Notes under the pieces: generated by a model
Seen by the model: only the letters and a program-made list of their open reading frames with translations
Database searches by the model: none
What the model was told of the DNA's origin: nothing
Program-made: the position numbers and the translations under genes
From: Litorimonas sp947503715
Lineage (GTDB): Bacteria > Pseudomonadota > Alphaproteobacteria > Caulobacterales > Maricaulaceae
Reading direction: 5' to 3'
Length of the DNA stretch: 64,000 nt
Assembly: GCF_050271975.1 (NCBI RefSeq)
Contig: NZ_CP189850.1
Location: 1,054,001-1,118,000, forward strand
Shown here: piece by piece, positions 52,613 to 62,153 of the stretch
Position numbering within the stretch: the first letter of the stretch is position 1
Layout: each line of letters begins with the position of its first letter

Positions 52613-55600
52613 ATGAATAAGATTATCACATCCTTTGGCTATCGCGCCATTATGTCGGCTTCGGCCCTCGCCCTGACAATGGCCGCCACATCCGGCGTCG
52701 CACATGCTCAGCTGACATCCTCTGCCATTTCCGGCACTGTGACAGATGCGAATGGCAATGCCGTTTCAAATGCCAATATCACAATCGTATACGGCCCAAC
52801 GGGTTCCGCCCGGACGGCAACAACATCCGGCAACGGTGTTTTCTTTGCCTCCGGTCTTCGCGTTGGTGGCCCCTACACAATCACAGTTTCCTCCGCAGCC
52901 GGTAACCTCATCGAGGAAAATATCCGCCTGACGCCATCGTCCAACAATATCAGATTGTCCCTCGCGCCACAGGTCGAAGACATTATGATCGTCACAGGCC
53001 AACAAACATCCGGTGCGGATATTGGCGACGGTGTCGGGACGGCATTTTCTGAGGATGATATTCTTAACAATGCTTCTACAAACCGTGACTTGATCGGAAC
53101 ACTTGTTCGCGATCCGCTCTCTAACTCTTCCGGCGAAGGTATTCTGTCAATCGCGGGTGCGAACCCACGCTTTACGGGCCTTGCCATTGATGGTTCTTTA
53201 CAGGGTGATGATTTCGGTCTGTCTTCATCTGCATATGCGACACAGCGCTCACCCATCTCGCTTGATGCGATTGAAAGTGCCTCTGTTGTCGCATCTGAAT
53301 ATGATCCGGCTGTTTCCGGCTTCACAGGCGGCTTGATTAACGTCGTGACGAAATCCGGTACAAACGACTTTGACGGCTCGCTTTATTATTACAGACAACA
53401 GGATAACTATTTTGGTGACCGCGCCTTTAATCAAGACATCACTGTCGCCGATTTCAAAGAAGAAGAATACGGCTTCTCACTTGGTGGGCCCATTGTAAAA
53501 GATAAGCTCTTCTTCTTCGTGAACTATGACAAGTTCGAAACGGGTTCAGCCCGCGATTTTACTGAATCTGATCGTAATAACGACGTTAACCCCGCTATTT
53601 TTGACGGTATCAACCAACTTGTTTTGGATAATTACGGTTTTGACCTTGGCGGACGTCCTCTGACAGTCTCACTGCCGGAGGAAACCGAACGTTTCCTGGG
53701 TAAAATTGACTGGGAAATCAGCAATAATCACCGGGCATCTTTCACTTACCAAGATACAACTGAGAATGGTTTCTCAGGCGTAGGCGGAACAACTTTCCAA
53801 TCCGCTTATTATCAGACACCGCAGGAAATCAAGACCTATACAGGTCAGCTTTTCTCTGATTGGACGGACCGTCTTTCAACGAATTTCCGTGTGAACTTTA
53901 AAGAAAATGAGCGTGGTCAAAACTGTCTTGCAGGCGACGGTGTCGGCGCATTTGATATCCAACTCTCAGAAGCTGATTTGGTCGGGACCGATTTCGAAGG
54001 TTTCATTGATGATGGTGACGGTGTTGTTGACACTCGCGATTCACTCTTCCTCTCCGGTGGTTGTGATCGTTTCCGTCAAGGCAACACATTTGCCGATGAG
54101 CGCTTGCAGGTCTTTGGTCAGGCAAATTATAATGTTGGCGACCATTCCATCAGCTTTGGTGCAGAATTCCAAAACTATAATCTTGATAACCTCTTTGCGC
54201 AGCGTTCAGTCGGTCTCTTCCGTTATGATACGATTGAGGACTTAGCCAACCAAACTGCAGACCGCGTACAGGTTCAATTGCCGGACACAGGTAATCGTGA
54301 AGATATCCGTGCCGTTTGGGGTTTTGATACACTCGCGCTCTTCGTCGGCGATAGCTGGCAAATCTCTCCAACTTTCCGGTTGGATGCGGGTCTGCGCTAT
54401 GAGACTATTATGCAGGATGACGAGCCTCAGGAACGCTCTTTCTTCAATGACCGTTTTGGTTTCTCAAACTCTGAAAACTTGGATGGTTTGGACGTCTTGA
54501 TGCCACGGGCATCATTCAACTGGCAGCCGCTTGAGAACACAAGCATCACCGGTGGCTTTGGCCTCTTCGGTGGTGGCGCTCCGCAGGTTTGGGTGTCCAA
54601 TGCGTTCACGCCTCCCGTTTTCTTTGAGCAGGCCTTTGATGTTGAAAATGCAAACCCGGCCAATGGCACGCCACAAGAGTTGCTGAATAGCATCACAGCG
54701 AATGACGCAAATGCACCGGGTCCAATTGATGTCATCAGCCCGGACTTTGAAACACCAACAGATTGGAAAGCCTCCATCAGAATTGATCAAAATTTTGATG
54801 CAAAAATCGGCGGTCTTGACCTCGGCTCCGATTGGCGTTTGTCACTTCAGGCGCTTTATGCGGCGACAAATAACGGCTTCCGTTGGGAAAACCTGTCTCA
54901 GACCCAACTCTCAGACGCATTACCAGTTGGAACAGCGCCTGATGGCCGTCCAATTTATGCGGATTTGGATGCTTTGGACATCAACAACGCGATTGCATTG
55001 ACCAATTTTGATCAAGGCGAGTCGCTTACATTATCTGCGAGCCTCTCCAAGGCTTGGGATAATGGCTTGAGCATGGATCTCTCCTATACAAACCAAGACG
55101 TTGAAACTGTCACAGAGGGTGGCAGCTCGCGTGGTGTGTCCAACTTCCGCGGTATTTTCGATATTGATCGGAATAACCCTTCCGCAGGTCGATCGCCTTT
55201 CGAGACGGAACATGCTTTCAAGATTAATTTGAACTATGAAGATGAGATCATTGGTGACCTGACAACACGGATGAACCTCTTTGGTCAAATCACATCGGGT
55301 GAGCCTTTCTCCTACACGTTCTCAACAGACCGCAACAATGCTTTGTTTGGTCGTTCAGGTGACGGAGAGAGCCCATTTGATAATGACTTGCTCTATGTCC
55401 CAACAATTTCAGGTGGCGCGATTAATGATCCGCTCGTCGTTGTAGGTTCGGACTTCCAAGAGCAGGAGTTCATTGATTATGTGAACGATCAGGGCCTCGA
55501 TACCGGAACAACGCTTGACCGCCATTCAGATAGCTCTGCTTGGAACCGTCGTTTTGACTTCCGTTTCGCACAGGAACTGCCTTTCATTAACGATAAGCTT

Positions 55601-55930
55601 GAGAAATTCGTTGGCGAGAACAGCCTTCAGTTTGAATTGGACATTTTCAACGTTGCAAACTTGATCGATAGCGATTGGGGCAAGCAACGGTCCGGCGCCG
55701 GGTTTGATGCTATTAACCTCGTCGAGGCTGATCTTGTGACAGCTGCGGATGTTGCTGCGAATGGCGTTGATGGCGCGTCTGCTCTGACGGGTGACGATGC
55801 CCGCACGGCTTGCGTGAGCGCAACGGATTGTGTCTATCGCTTCAACCAACTTGATACAGATCCAATCTCGTTCCAGAACAACATTGCATCTGTTTATCAA
55901 ATTCGTGTGGGTCTGCGTTACACATTCTAA
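52613..55930 (+). CDS. Large TonB-dependent receptor with carboxypeptidase-like N-domain
   Basis: 1105 residues. Signal peptide (AHAQ) is followed by a carboxypeptidase-regulatory-like domain (SSAISGTVTDANGNAVSNAN, about 35-110) as in Oar/SusC-type receptors. The plug is next (DDILNNASTNRDLIGTLVRDP...YDPAVSGFTGGLINVVTKSGTN), then a long barrel ending QIRVGLRYTF. Six cysteines occur in the barrel loops (for example NCLAGDG, GCDRF, TACVSATDCVY). The substrate is unknown, but the receptor sits between nucleoside-transport and salvage genes, so a nucleoside or nucleotide is a reasonable guess. Confidence 0.92.
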   Translation: MNKIITSFGYRAIMSASALALTMAATSGVAHAQLTSSAISGTVTDANGNAVSNANITIVYGPTGSARTATTSGNGVFFASGLRVGGPYTITVSSAAGNLIEENIRLTPSSNNIRLSLAPQVEDIMIVTGQQTSGADIGDGVGTAFSEDDILNNASTNRDLIGTLVRDPLSNSSGEGILSIAGANPRFTGLAIDGSLQGDDFGLSSSAYATQRSPISLDAIESASVVASEYDPAVSGFTGGLINVVTKSGTNDFDGSLYYYRQQDNYFGDRAFNQDITVADFKEEEYGFSLGGPIVKDKLFFFVNYDKFETGSARDFTESDRNNDVNPAIFDGINQLVLDNYGFDLGGRPLTVSLPEETERFLGKIDWEISNNHRASFTYQDTTENGFSGVGGTTFQSAYYQTPQEIKTYTGQLFSDWTDRLSTNFRVNFKENERGQNCLAGDGVGAFDIQLSEADLVGTDFEGFIDDGDGVVDTRDSLFLSGGCDRFRQGNTFADERLQVFGQANYNVGDHSISFGAEFQNYNLDNLFAQRSVGLFRYDTIEDLANQTADRVQVQLPDTGNREDIRAVWGFDTLALFVGDSWQISPTFRLDAGLRYETIMQDDEPQERSFFNDRFGFSNSENLDGLDVLMPRASFNWQPLENTSITGGFGLFGGGAPQVWVSNAFTPPVFFEQAFDVENANPANGTPQELLNSITANDANAPGPIDVISPDFETPTDWKASIRIDQNFDAKIGGLDLGSDWRLSLQALYAATNNGFRWENLSQTQLSDALPVGTAPDGRPIYADLDALDINNAIALTNFDQGESLTLSASLSKAWDNGLSMDLSYTNQDVETVTEGGSSRGVSNFRGIFDIDRNNPSAGRSPFETEHAFKINLNYEDEIIGDLTTRMNLFGQITSGEPFSYTFSTDRNNALFGRSGDGESPFDNDLLYVPTISGGAINDPLVVVGSDFQEQEFIDYVNDQGLDTGTTLDRHSDSSAWNRRFDFRFAQELPFINDKLEKFVGENSLQFELDIFNVANLIDSDWGKQRSGAGFDAINLVEADLVTAADVAANGVDGASALTGDDARTACVSATDCVYRFNQLDTDPISFQNNIASVYQIRVGLRYTF

Positions 55931-55958
55931 GTCACGCAACTGACATCACTAAAATCCG

Positions 55959-55985
55959 AACGGGGGGCCTTGTGCTCCCCGTTTT
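55959..55985 (+). terminator. Terminator of the TonB-dependent receptor gene
   Basis: AACGGGG pairs with CCCCGTT across an 11-base loop, and TTTTC follows. It lies 30 bases after the receptor stop, so the nupC-like gene downstream has its own promoter or depends on read-through. Confidence 0.78.
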
Positions 55986-56057
55986 CATTTGTGGGCCGAT
56001 TGCATTGTGCGGAGGGGCGTGGAACAGATTGAGTTATATCCATGAGGGGAATCGCGT

Positions 56058-57305
56058 GTGACCGGATTAATTGGAATTGTCGTGCTTCTGGCGCTGGCGT
56101 GGCTGTTTTCCGAGGCCAAGAGCAAGATACGCTTTGACCTCGCGGCGCGGACACTCGCGCTGCAAATTGCGATTGCCGTTTTCGCGCTCCTGACACCCGT
56201 TGGCGACGTCGTACTGGGTGTGATGTCCTCCGGCGTCGAAGCGATGCAGGCCTATGTCAAACAGGGTACGACCTTCATGTTTGGCGAGTTGGGGGATGAG
56301 AAGGGCGGCACGAATGTCATCTTCTTCTTCCAAATCCTGCCCATTATCATTTTCATCGCAGCTCTGTTTTCCGTACTCTTCCACCTGCGCGTCATGACGT
56401 GGATTATTCGCATTATCGGCTCTGCTGTGCGCTGGGTGACAGGGGCATCTCGTCTGGAAAGCACCTGCGCCGCCGCGAATATATTTGTTGGCATGGCGGA
56501 AGCGCCGCTGACCATTTTGCCCTACCTGCCCAAGATCACGCGCGCCCAGCTTTTCGTGATGATGAGCCTCGGCTTGTCTTCCGTCGCGGGCACGGTCCTC
56601 GTCGCCTATTCCGCCATAGGGATTGACCCAAAACTCCTGATTACAGCCGCGCTGATGGCCGTGCCGGGCGGCTTGTTGATGGGGCGTATCCTCGTGCCGG
56701 AAACGGAAACACCCTTTGATATTGACAGCGCGGAAGCCAAGGAGATGACGACGGATCGCGCGGGTTCCCTCATCGAAGCCCTGACTAATGGGGCGATGAT
56801 CGGGTTGCAAATCATGCTGGCCGTGATGGCGCTACTGATTGCGGTCCTGTCTGTGATTGCGTTGCTGAATGGTATCCTTGGTGGCGTTGGTGGATGGTTC
56901 GGCCATCCAGACCTGTCGCTGGAAGGCATCTTCTCCATCCTCTTCCGCCCGATAGCGTGGATGATCGGTGTGCCTTGGGATGAGAGCGCGGTGGCCGGAC
57001 GGTTCCTCGGAGAGAAAGTCATTCTGAATGAATTCCTCGCCTATTTTAATTTTGTTGGCGTGAAAGAGGATTTCAGTGCGCAGGGGCAGGTCGCCATTAC
57101 ATTGGCGCTGTGCGGCTTTGCCAATTTCGGGGGTCTTGCCATCCTGATTGCGGGGCTCTCCGCCGTCGTACCGGAACGGAAAACGGAAATTTCAAAGCTT
57201 GGACTGAAGACTGTGTTGGCGGGCAATCTCTCCAATTTTATGAGCGCCGCCATCGCCTCCGTCGTGGTCGCAATTGCCGTCTCTTTTGGCATGTCCCCGC
57301 TATAA
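56058..57305 (+). CDS. Concentrative nucleoside transporter-like, paralogue 2
   Basis: 415 residues from a GTG at 56058 (GAGGGGA 7 bases upstream). Same CNT fold as the copy at 50.4 kb: NIFVG.AEAPLTILPYLPKI, LGEKVILNEFLAYFNF and CGFANFGGLAIL. Two substrate-contact positions differ: GQTE is GMAE (145-148), and the Ser after the conserved Asn356 is Gly. It should therefore have a changed base specificity. AMP nucleosidase follows after 83 bases. It is possibly a purine-nucleoside importer, but that is inference. Confidence 0.9.
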   Translation: MTGLIGIVVLLALAWLFSEAKSKIRFDLAARTLALQIAIAVFALLTPVGDVVLGVMSSGVEAMQAYVKQGTTFMFGELGDEKGGTNVIFFFQILPIIIFIAALFSVLFHLRVMTWIIRIIGSAVRWVTGASRLESTCAAANIFVGMAEAPLTILPYLPKITRAQLFVMMSLGLSSVAGTVLVAYSAIGIDPKLLITAALMAVPGGLLMGRILVPETETPFDIDSAEAKEMTTDRAGSLIEALTNGAMIGLQIMLAVMALLIAVLSVIALLNGILGGVGGWFGHPDLSLEGIFSILFRPIAWMIGVPWDESAVAGRFLGEKVILNEFLAYFNFVGVKEDFSAQGQVAITLALCGFANFGGLAILIAGLSAVVPERKTEISKLGLKTVLAGNLSNFMSAAIASVVVAIAVSFGMSPL

Positions 57306-57388
57306 CTGCGGGTTGTCATAAAAATTTCTAGCCAAAGCATTATAAAAACTATAGGTCCTGAAAAATTTCAAACCTCACGGAGACCCCA

Positions 57389-58852
57389 TTGAACTTGCTC
57401 GGCCACATTCCCTCTTTCTTTAACGACCTCTCGCCCTGCGAAAATATGCAGGATGCGGTGCGGGAACTGGGCAAGCTCTATAACGGCGCGGTTGAAGCCT
57501 TGAATGAGGCTTTCGAAGCCTATGCAAAGGACGGAATATCGCCCTCCGCTCCGCGTCCAACCTATCCCTATTTGCTCTTGCGGATTGGTCAACGCCGCGC
57601 TGGCGATCTCAAATTTTCCAGCTTTGTGTCCATTCGCGGAGCGGGGTGGTATGGTGCCACAATTACACATCCTGATATTTTCGAAGGCTATCTTTTAGAT
57701 CAACTGGGACGGATCGAGACCGTCAATGAGGTCGAATATTATGTCGGATATTCGGAAACGGAAATTCCGCTCGTCTTTGCGATTGATCCATCCGCCTATG
57801 AATTAACGGCGGAGCGCCAGGCCGCGATTGGTCAAAATTTTGCCCTCCCGAATCTCACACTGATCCATGATGATCTGGCTGACGGTGTGACGGAACGTCC
57901 GACAGACGCCCCCCTGCCGCTTGCGTTGTTCTCTGCTTTGCGGACGGATTATTCGCTTCAGCGTTTGAAACATTATTCTGGAACAAATCCCGCCTGTTTC
58001 CAACAATTCGTGATTTTCACGAATTACCAGCGCTATGTGGATGAGTTTGTTGAACACGCGCTCAGCGTCGTTGAATCTGACGAATTTACGGGTTTCTGTT
58101 CCCCGGGGCAGGGCGTGATCACGGATAGTAAAGATTATGTCGCCGATCCGGATTACAAGCTCCCACAAATGCCGGCCTACCATCTCATGTCCGAAGACGG
58201 GATGGGGATTACGCTGATCAATATTGGCGTGGGGCCGTCTAACGCGAAAACGATTACTGATCATATTGCAGTTCTGCGCAGCCATTGTTGGTTGATGTTG
58301 GGCCATTGCGGTGGGTTGCGGAGTTCGCAAATCCTTGGCGATTTCGTCCTCGCCCACGCCTATTTGCGCGATGATCAGGTACTGGATGATGTCCTGCCGC
58401 CGGACATTCCGCTGCCAACGATTGCCGAGGTCCAGATTGCACTGACAGATGCCATTGGGGACGTCATGGACCTGTCGGGACAGCAGATGAAAAAACATGT
58501 GCGGACGGGCACAGTTGTGACGACGGACGACCGGAACTGGGAAATGCGCTATGAGGCCCTTCGCCCGCGCCTGAACCAATCCCGCGCGATTGCGATTGAT
58601 ATGGAGTCTGCGACAATTGCCGCGAATGGCTACCGTTTCCGCGTGCCATATGGAACGCTCCTCTGCGTCTCTGACCGTCCGCTCCACGGCGAAATTAAAC
58701 TCCCCGGCACAGCGGCGGCGTTCTACCGCTCCCGCGTGGCGCAACACCTGAATATCGGGTTGGAGGCTATGCGGATTATGAAAGCGGGCGCGGAATCAGG
58801 GACGCTCCATTCCCGGAAACTTCGCAGTCTGGACGATCCGGTCTTTAGATAA
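57389..58852 (+). CDS. amn: AMP nucleosidase
   Basis: 487 residues, the typical length, starting at a TTG (57389) with CGGAGA upstream. It splits AMP into adenine and ribose 5-phosphate. The N-terminal regulatory domain (about 1-180) is followed by a phosphorylase-type domain with INIGVGPSNAKTITDH, MLGHCGGLRSSQ.LGDFVLAHAYLR and AIDMESATIAANGYRFRVPYGTLLCVSDRPLHGE. Its position after the second nucleoside transporter supports a purine-salvage role. Confidence 0.94.
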   Translation: MNLLGHIPSFFNDLSPCENMQDAVRELGKLYNGAVEALNEAFEAYAKDGISPSAPRPTYPYLLLRIGQRRAGDLKFSSFVSIRGAGWYGATITHPDIFEGYLLDQLGRIETVNEVEYYVGYSETEIPLVFAIDPSAYELTAERQAAIGQNFALPNLTLIHDDLADGVTERPTDAPLPLALFSALRTDYSLQRLKHYSGTNPACFQQFVIFTNYQRYVDEFVEHALSVVESDEFTGFCSPGQGVITDSKDYVADPDYKLPQMPAYHLMSEDGMGITLINIGVGPSNAKTITDHIAVLRSHCWLMLGHCGGLRSSQILGDFVLAHAYLRDDQVLDDVLPPDIPLPTIAEVQIALTDAIGDVMDLSGQQMKKHVRTGTVVTTDDRNWEMRYEALRPRLNQSRAIAIDMESATIAANGYRFRVPYGTLLCVSDRPLHGEIKLPGTAAAFYRSRVAQHLNIGLEAMRIMKAGAESGTLHSRKLRSLDDPVFR

Positions 58853-59863
58853 TTACGCTGAGATGAGTTTGAGGCAGGCTCTCTCGGCCTGTACCAATCC
58901 GCGCTCGGGCTCGGTCTTCAAGCTCTCCAGCAGAGCTTGTCTGTCTTTTCCTTCCATCCTTACAAGGTCGATGACTTTGGGATGGATATAGCTGGACCGA
59001 CAAATAGCCGGCGTATTGTGAAGTCTTTTGGCCGCCCTTTCGCTCAAGGATTTAATGGTTGGGCTCTCCTCATGCGCGGCCTCAAAGGCGGCAACCGTGC
59101 CGTGCCAAGTCCGGAATGTTTTGGCTGTGAAATCGTCGTGAATATACGCATTCACATCGGCGCTATCGATTTTTCGAAGGGCTCCGTTTTCATCGATAAA
59201 GTTAAACAAATCCCGTCCCGGAAGGTCATCGATTTGCTCGAGCGTTCTGGCTAAAGTTTTGTCGCGAATAGTCTTCCGAACTCGCTTCCCGCCCTTGGCT
59301 TTGAAATCCAGTTTAAACCCGTCATCGGTGAGTTTCAGATGCCGTGTCCGCAATGTCGTCGCGCCGTAACTATCGCCCGCATAGGACTGACTGCCAATGC
59401 GTAAGGCGCCCTGATCAATCAACCGTGTCAGGGCGGCACAGACAAACCGAAAGTCGGGTATGTCACGACGAAGGTCGCGAGAGACTTTGGCTCTGATACG
59501 CGGCAGATCTTCGCCAAATTCTGCGAGTCGCGCATATTTATTTTTGTCACGGAAATCCCGCCACAAATCGTGATAACGATATTGTTTGCGGGTCTTATCA
59601 TCACGACCTGTGGCTTGGATATGGCCGCGCTCGTCCACACAAATCCAAACGTCGGAATAGGCGGGCGGCAGGCCCAATGTTTCAATCCGCATCAGCTCGT
59701 CCTGATTGCGAATATGTGTCCCGTCCGGCGCGTAATAGGCAAATCCGGTTCCTCGCGCTTTACGGGAAATTCCGGGTTCACGGTCAGAACTATGTCTGAG
59801 TGTATGCGGCAGGTTGGACATGTCATCTATACGCGCGAGCACGGGATCTTGTTTCAAGAGCAT
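58853..59863 (-). CDS. DNA topoisomerase IB, bacterial type
   Basis: 336 residues of the poxvirus-like type IB family. It relaxes supercoils by forming a 3'-phosphotyrosine; the nucleophile Tyr292 is in ICRSSYIHPKVID. Arg and Lys catalytic residues lie in the TLRTRHLKL and KGGKRVRKTI segments and in KTFRTWHGT. ATG 59863 and ATG 59821 are both possible starts. The stop abuts the end of amn, and the start is only 35 bases from the divergent serine deaminase gene. Confidence 0.92.
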   Translation of the reverse strand: MLLKQDPVLARIDDMSNLPHTLRHSSDREPGISRKARGTGFAYYAPDGTHIRNQDELMRIETLGLPPAYSDVWICVDERGHIQATGRDDKTRKQYRYHDLWRDFRDKNKYARLAEFGEDLPRIRAKVSRDLRRDIPDFRFVCAALTRLIDQGALRIGSQSYAGDSYGATTLRTRHLKLTDDGFKLDFKAKGGKRVRKTIRDKTLARTLEQIDDLPGRDLFNFIDENGALRKIDSADVNAYIHDDFTAKTFRTWHGTVAAFEAAHEESPTIKSLSERAAKRLHNTPAICRSSYIHPKVIDLVRMEGKDRQALLESLKTEPERGLVQAERACLKLISA

Positions 59864-59898
59864 TGCCAGCCCACCCCCATCAGGACTAGGCTCATGAC

Positions 59899-61281
59899 AT
59901 GTTATCCGTTCTCGATATCTTCAGAATCGGTATTGGTCCGTCCAGTTCCCATACGGTCGGACCAATGCGGATTGCGGCTCGGTTTTTGCGGCGTTTGGAC
60001 CGGCGCGGGCATCTGACAGAGGCCCATCGCATTCAGATTATCTATCGGGGGTCGCTCGCCTTTACGGGTGTCGGTCACGGCACCCCGCGAGCGGGTATGT
60101 TGGGGCTGTTGGGGTTCAAACCAGAGACCATCGATCTGGATGCGGCCAAGGCTGCCTTAGACCGTTTACATCAAACGGGTCAGTTTCAATTCAGGGGACA
60201 GGACCTGCGGTTTGATCCGGCGACGGACCTGATTACTGATTATGAACAGGCGGCTGAGCTTCATCCGAATGAGATGGAAATGCAGGCCTTCCGCGCCAAT
60301 GGCGAACGTCTTTATAAGCGGACCTATTATTCGACGGGCGGCGGGTTCGTTGCAACTCATGCGCAACTCTCCCGCCCTGTGAAAGATGATATGATTAGCG
60401 TGGGCGATGAGGCCGTGCCGTTTAATTTTGGTTCTGCGTCAGAGCTCCTTAAATTCTGCGATGCGCAATCTGCGTCCATTGCAGATATCATCCTGACAAA
60501 TGAGGATGTGCGCCGACCACGGGCTGCGACGGAAAAGAAACTCGACCGCGTCACGGATGTGATGCTGGCGGGAATTGAGAGAGGTTTATCTACGCAGGGC
60601 ATTCTACCGGGTGGCTTAAAGGTCGCGCGTCGTGCGCCGGATATCTGGGCAAAATTGCGAGGCAATCCGGGCGCGAATGAGCGTGAAACGCTTTTCGATT
60701 GGCTCAATGTCTACGCCATGGCGGTGAATGAGGAAAATGCTGCGGGGGGGCAGATTGTAACGGCGCCCACCAATGGCGCAGCCGGGATTATTCCGGCGGT
60801 TATCCGTCACTATTGTTGTGATGAAAATGGCCAACCGAACCGTGAAAAGATACGCTTATTTCTTATCACGGCCGGGGGCATTGGCTTGCTCTATAAACAA
60901 CGCGCGTCAATCTCCGGCGCGGAGATGGGGTGTCAGGGCGAGGTCGGGGTGGCGTGTTCCATGGCGGCGGGTGGTCTCGCGGCAGTTTGGGGTGCTACGC
61001 CGCTACAGGTGGCCAGTGCCGCGGAAATCGGGATGGAACATAATCTCGGCCTGACCTGCGATCCCGTGGGCGGTCTGGTCCAAATCCCCTGTATTGAACG
61101 CAATGCGATTGGCGCGGTCAAGGCGGCCAATGCCGCACGGCTCGCCCTCCACGGGACGGGACACGGCAAAGTCAGTCTGGATCAGGTGATTGAAACCATG
61201 CGCCAAACGGGTCTTGATATGAGCAGCAAGTATAAAGAAACCAGCCAGGGCGGCTTGGCGGTCAATGTGATTGAGTGTTGA
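59899..61281 (+). CDS. sdaA: L-serine ammonia-lyase (iron-sulphur)
   Basis: 460 residues, with the single-chain alpha+beta form. It deaminates serine to pyruvate using a 4Fe-4S cluster. The N-terminal domain begins VLDIFRIGIGPSSSHTVGPM. The catalytic domain contains APTNGAAGIIPAVI, the SGAEMGCQGEVGVACSMAAGG block and HNLGLTCDPVGGLVQIPCIERN, which supply the cluster cysteines. It has a short AGG site upstream and is divergent from topoisomerase IB. Confidence 0.96.
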   Translation: MLSVLDIFRIGIGPSSSHTVGPMRIAARFLRRLDRRGHLTEAHRIQIIYRGSLAFTGVGHGTPRAGMLGLLGFKPETIDLDAAKAALDRLHQTGQFQFRGQDLRFDPATDLITDYEQAAELHPNEMEMQAFRANGERLYKRTYYSTGGGFVATHAQLSRPVKDDMISVGDEAVPFNFGSASELLKFCDAQSASIADIILTNEDVRRPRAATEKKLDRVTDVMLAGIERGLSTQGILPGGLKVARRAPDIWAKLRGNPGANERETLFDWLNVYAMAVNEENAAGGQIVTAPTNGAAGIIPAVIRHYCCDENGQPNREKIRLFLITAGGIGLLYKQRASISGAEMGCQGEVGVACSMAAGGLAAVWGATPLQVASAAEIGMEHNLGLTCDPVGGLVQIPCIERNAIGAVKAANAARLALHGTGHGKVSLDQVIETMRQTGLDMSSKYKETSQGGLAVNVIEC

Positions 61282-61286
61282 ACGTA

Positions 61287-62153
61287 TTACCGCGTATCGA
61301 ACTTATCCTTGCGTCGTACACCCATCAACATTTGGCTCTCCAGCCGTCCGCGTAGCGCGGCGTAATAGGCTTTGAGAAAGCCGTAATCGCTCTCGCCCAT
61401 TTCCCAAACCCAGCCGATTTTCGTCCTGATGCGCATTGCGACATCGGCGACGACTTGGGGGTCACGGGCGCGGAGAACATCCTCTAAGACGTGCAACTCC
61501 TTAATGCCGTAAGCGTCAATTTGTGCGGGCGTGAAGACGAATTTATCCGAAGCACTTGGCGCGTCAGAAAGCTTAGTCTCAACCAAATCCGCCGCGAGAA
61601 GGGGGCGCGGCGACCGTACAACCCAGGTGCCCGCGACGAGGTCTCCGACCCGCAATCTATCTTTATTAAAGAGCGGGAAAAACAGAAAAACACCGGCCCA
61701 TATTGCCGCCAATAAACTCATCCAGCCATCGACACCGCCATTGCCAATGCCAAAGATAAATCCGATGGGGAGGAAAAATCCAATCTCCCGGAGAGCATTG
61801 CGGGCAAAGACGGAGGCCGCAGATAGACGGGCTTTGCCGCGTGCGGCGACGCGGATTTTCATCATCATTTTTCCTGGTGTGGCGGCGCGTCGACCTAACT
61901 CAAACAAGGTGAAATAGAAACTGCGTAGAAAGAAGGCGATCAGGATGAGAAGCGTAAAGGCGCTCTCGGTCCACATGAGTGTGAGCGTCCAAGCCGCAGC
62001 AATGAACACGACAACGATAATGATCAGGTCGAGTGCAAAGGCCCCGATCCGTGTGCCGACATCGGCCAGTTCAACCTGAAGGTCCACGCCCTCCGGTGTG
62101 ACCAAATGGCGGCGTCCGGGCGGCAGTTCTGTTTGAAACGTCGCGCTGCTCAC
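61287..62153 (-). CDS. RDD-family membrane protein
   Basis: 288 residues from a GTG at 62153, chosen because GGAGGAA lies 6 bases upstream and the start overlaps the SpoIIM-like stop by 4 bases (GTGA). The N-terminal RDD signature appears as VELADVGTRIGAFALDLIIIVVVFI, with membrane helices in the first half. A cytoplasmic C-terminal region of about 120 residues follows. It is the last gene in a conserved membrane-protein cluster with the SpoIIM-like and DUF58 genes. Its function is not known. Confidence 0.87.
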   Translation of the reverse strand: MSSATFQTELPPGRRHLVTPEGVDLQVELADVGTRIGAFALDLIIIVVVFIAAAWTLTLMWTESAFTLLILIAFFLRSFYFTLFELGRRAATPGKMMMKIRVAARGKARLSAASVFARNALREIGFFLPIGFIFGIGNGGVDGWMSLLAAIWAGVFLFFPLFNKDRLRVGDLVAGTWVVRSPRPLLAADLVETKLSDAPSASDKFVFTPAQIDAYGIKELHVLEDVLRARDPQVVADVAMRIRTKIGWVWEMGESDYGFLKAYYAALRGRLESQMLMGVRRKDKFDTR

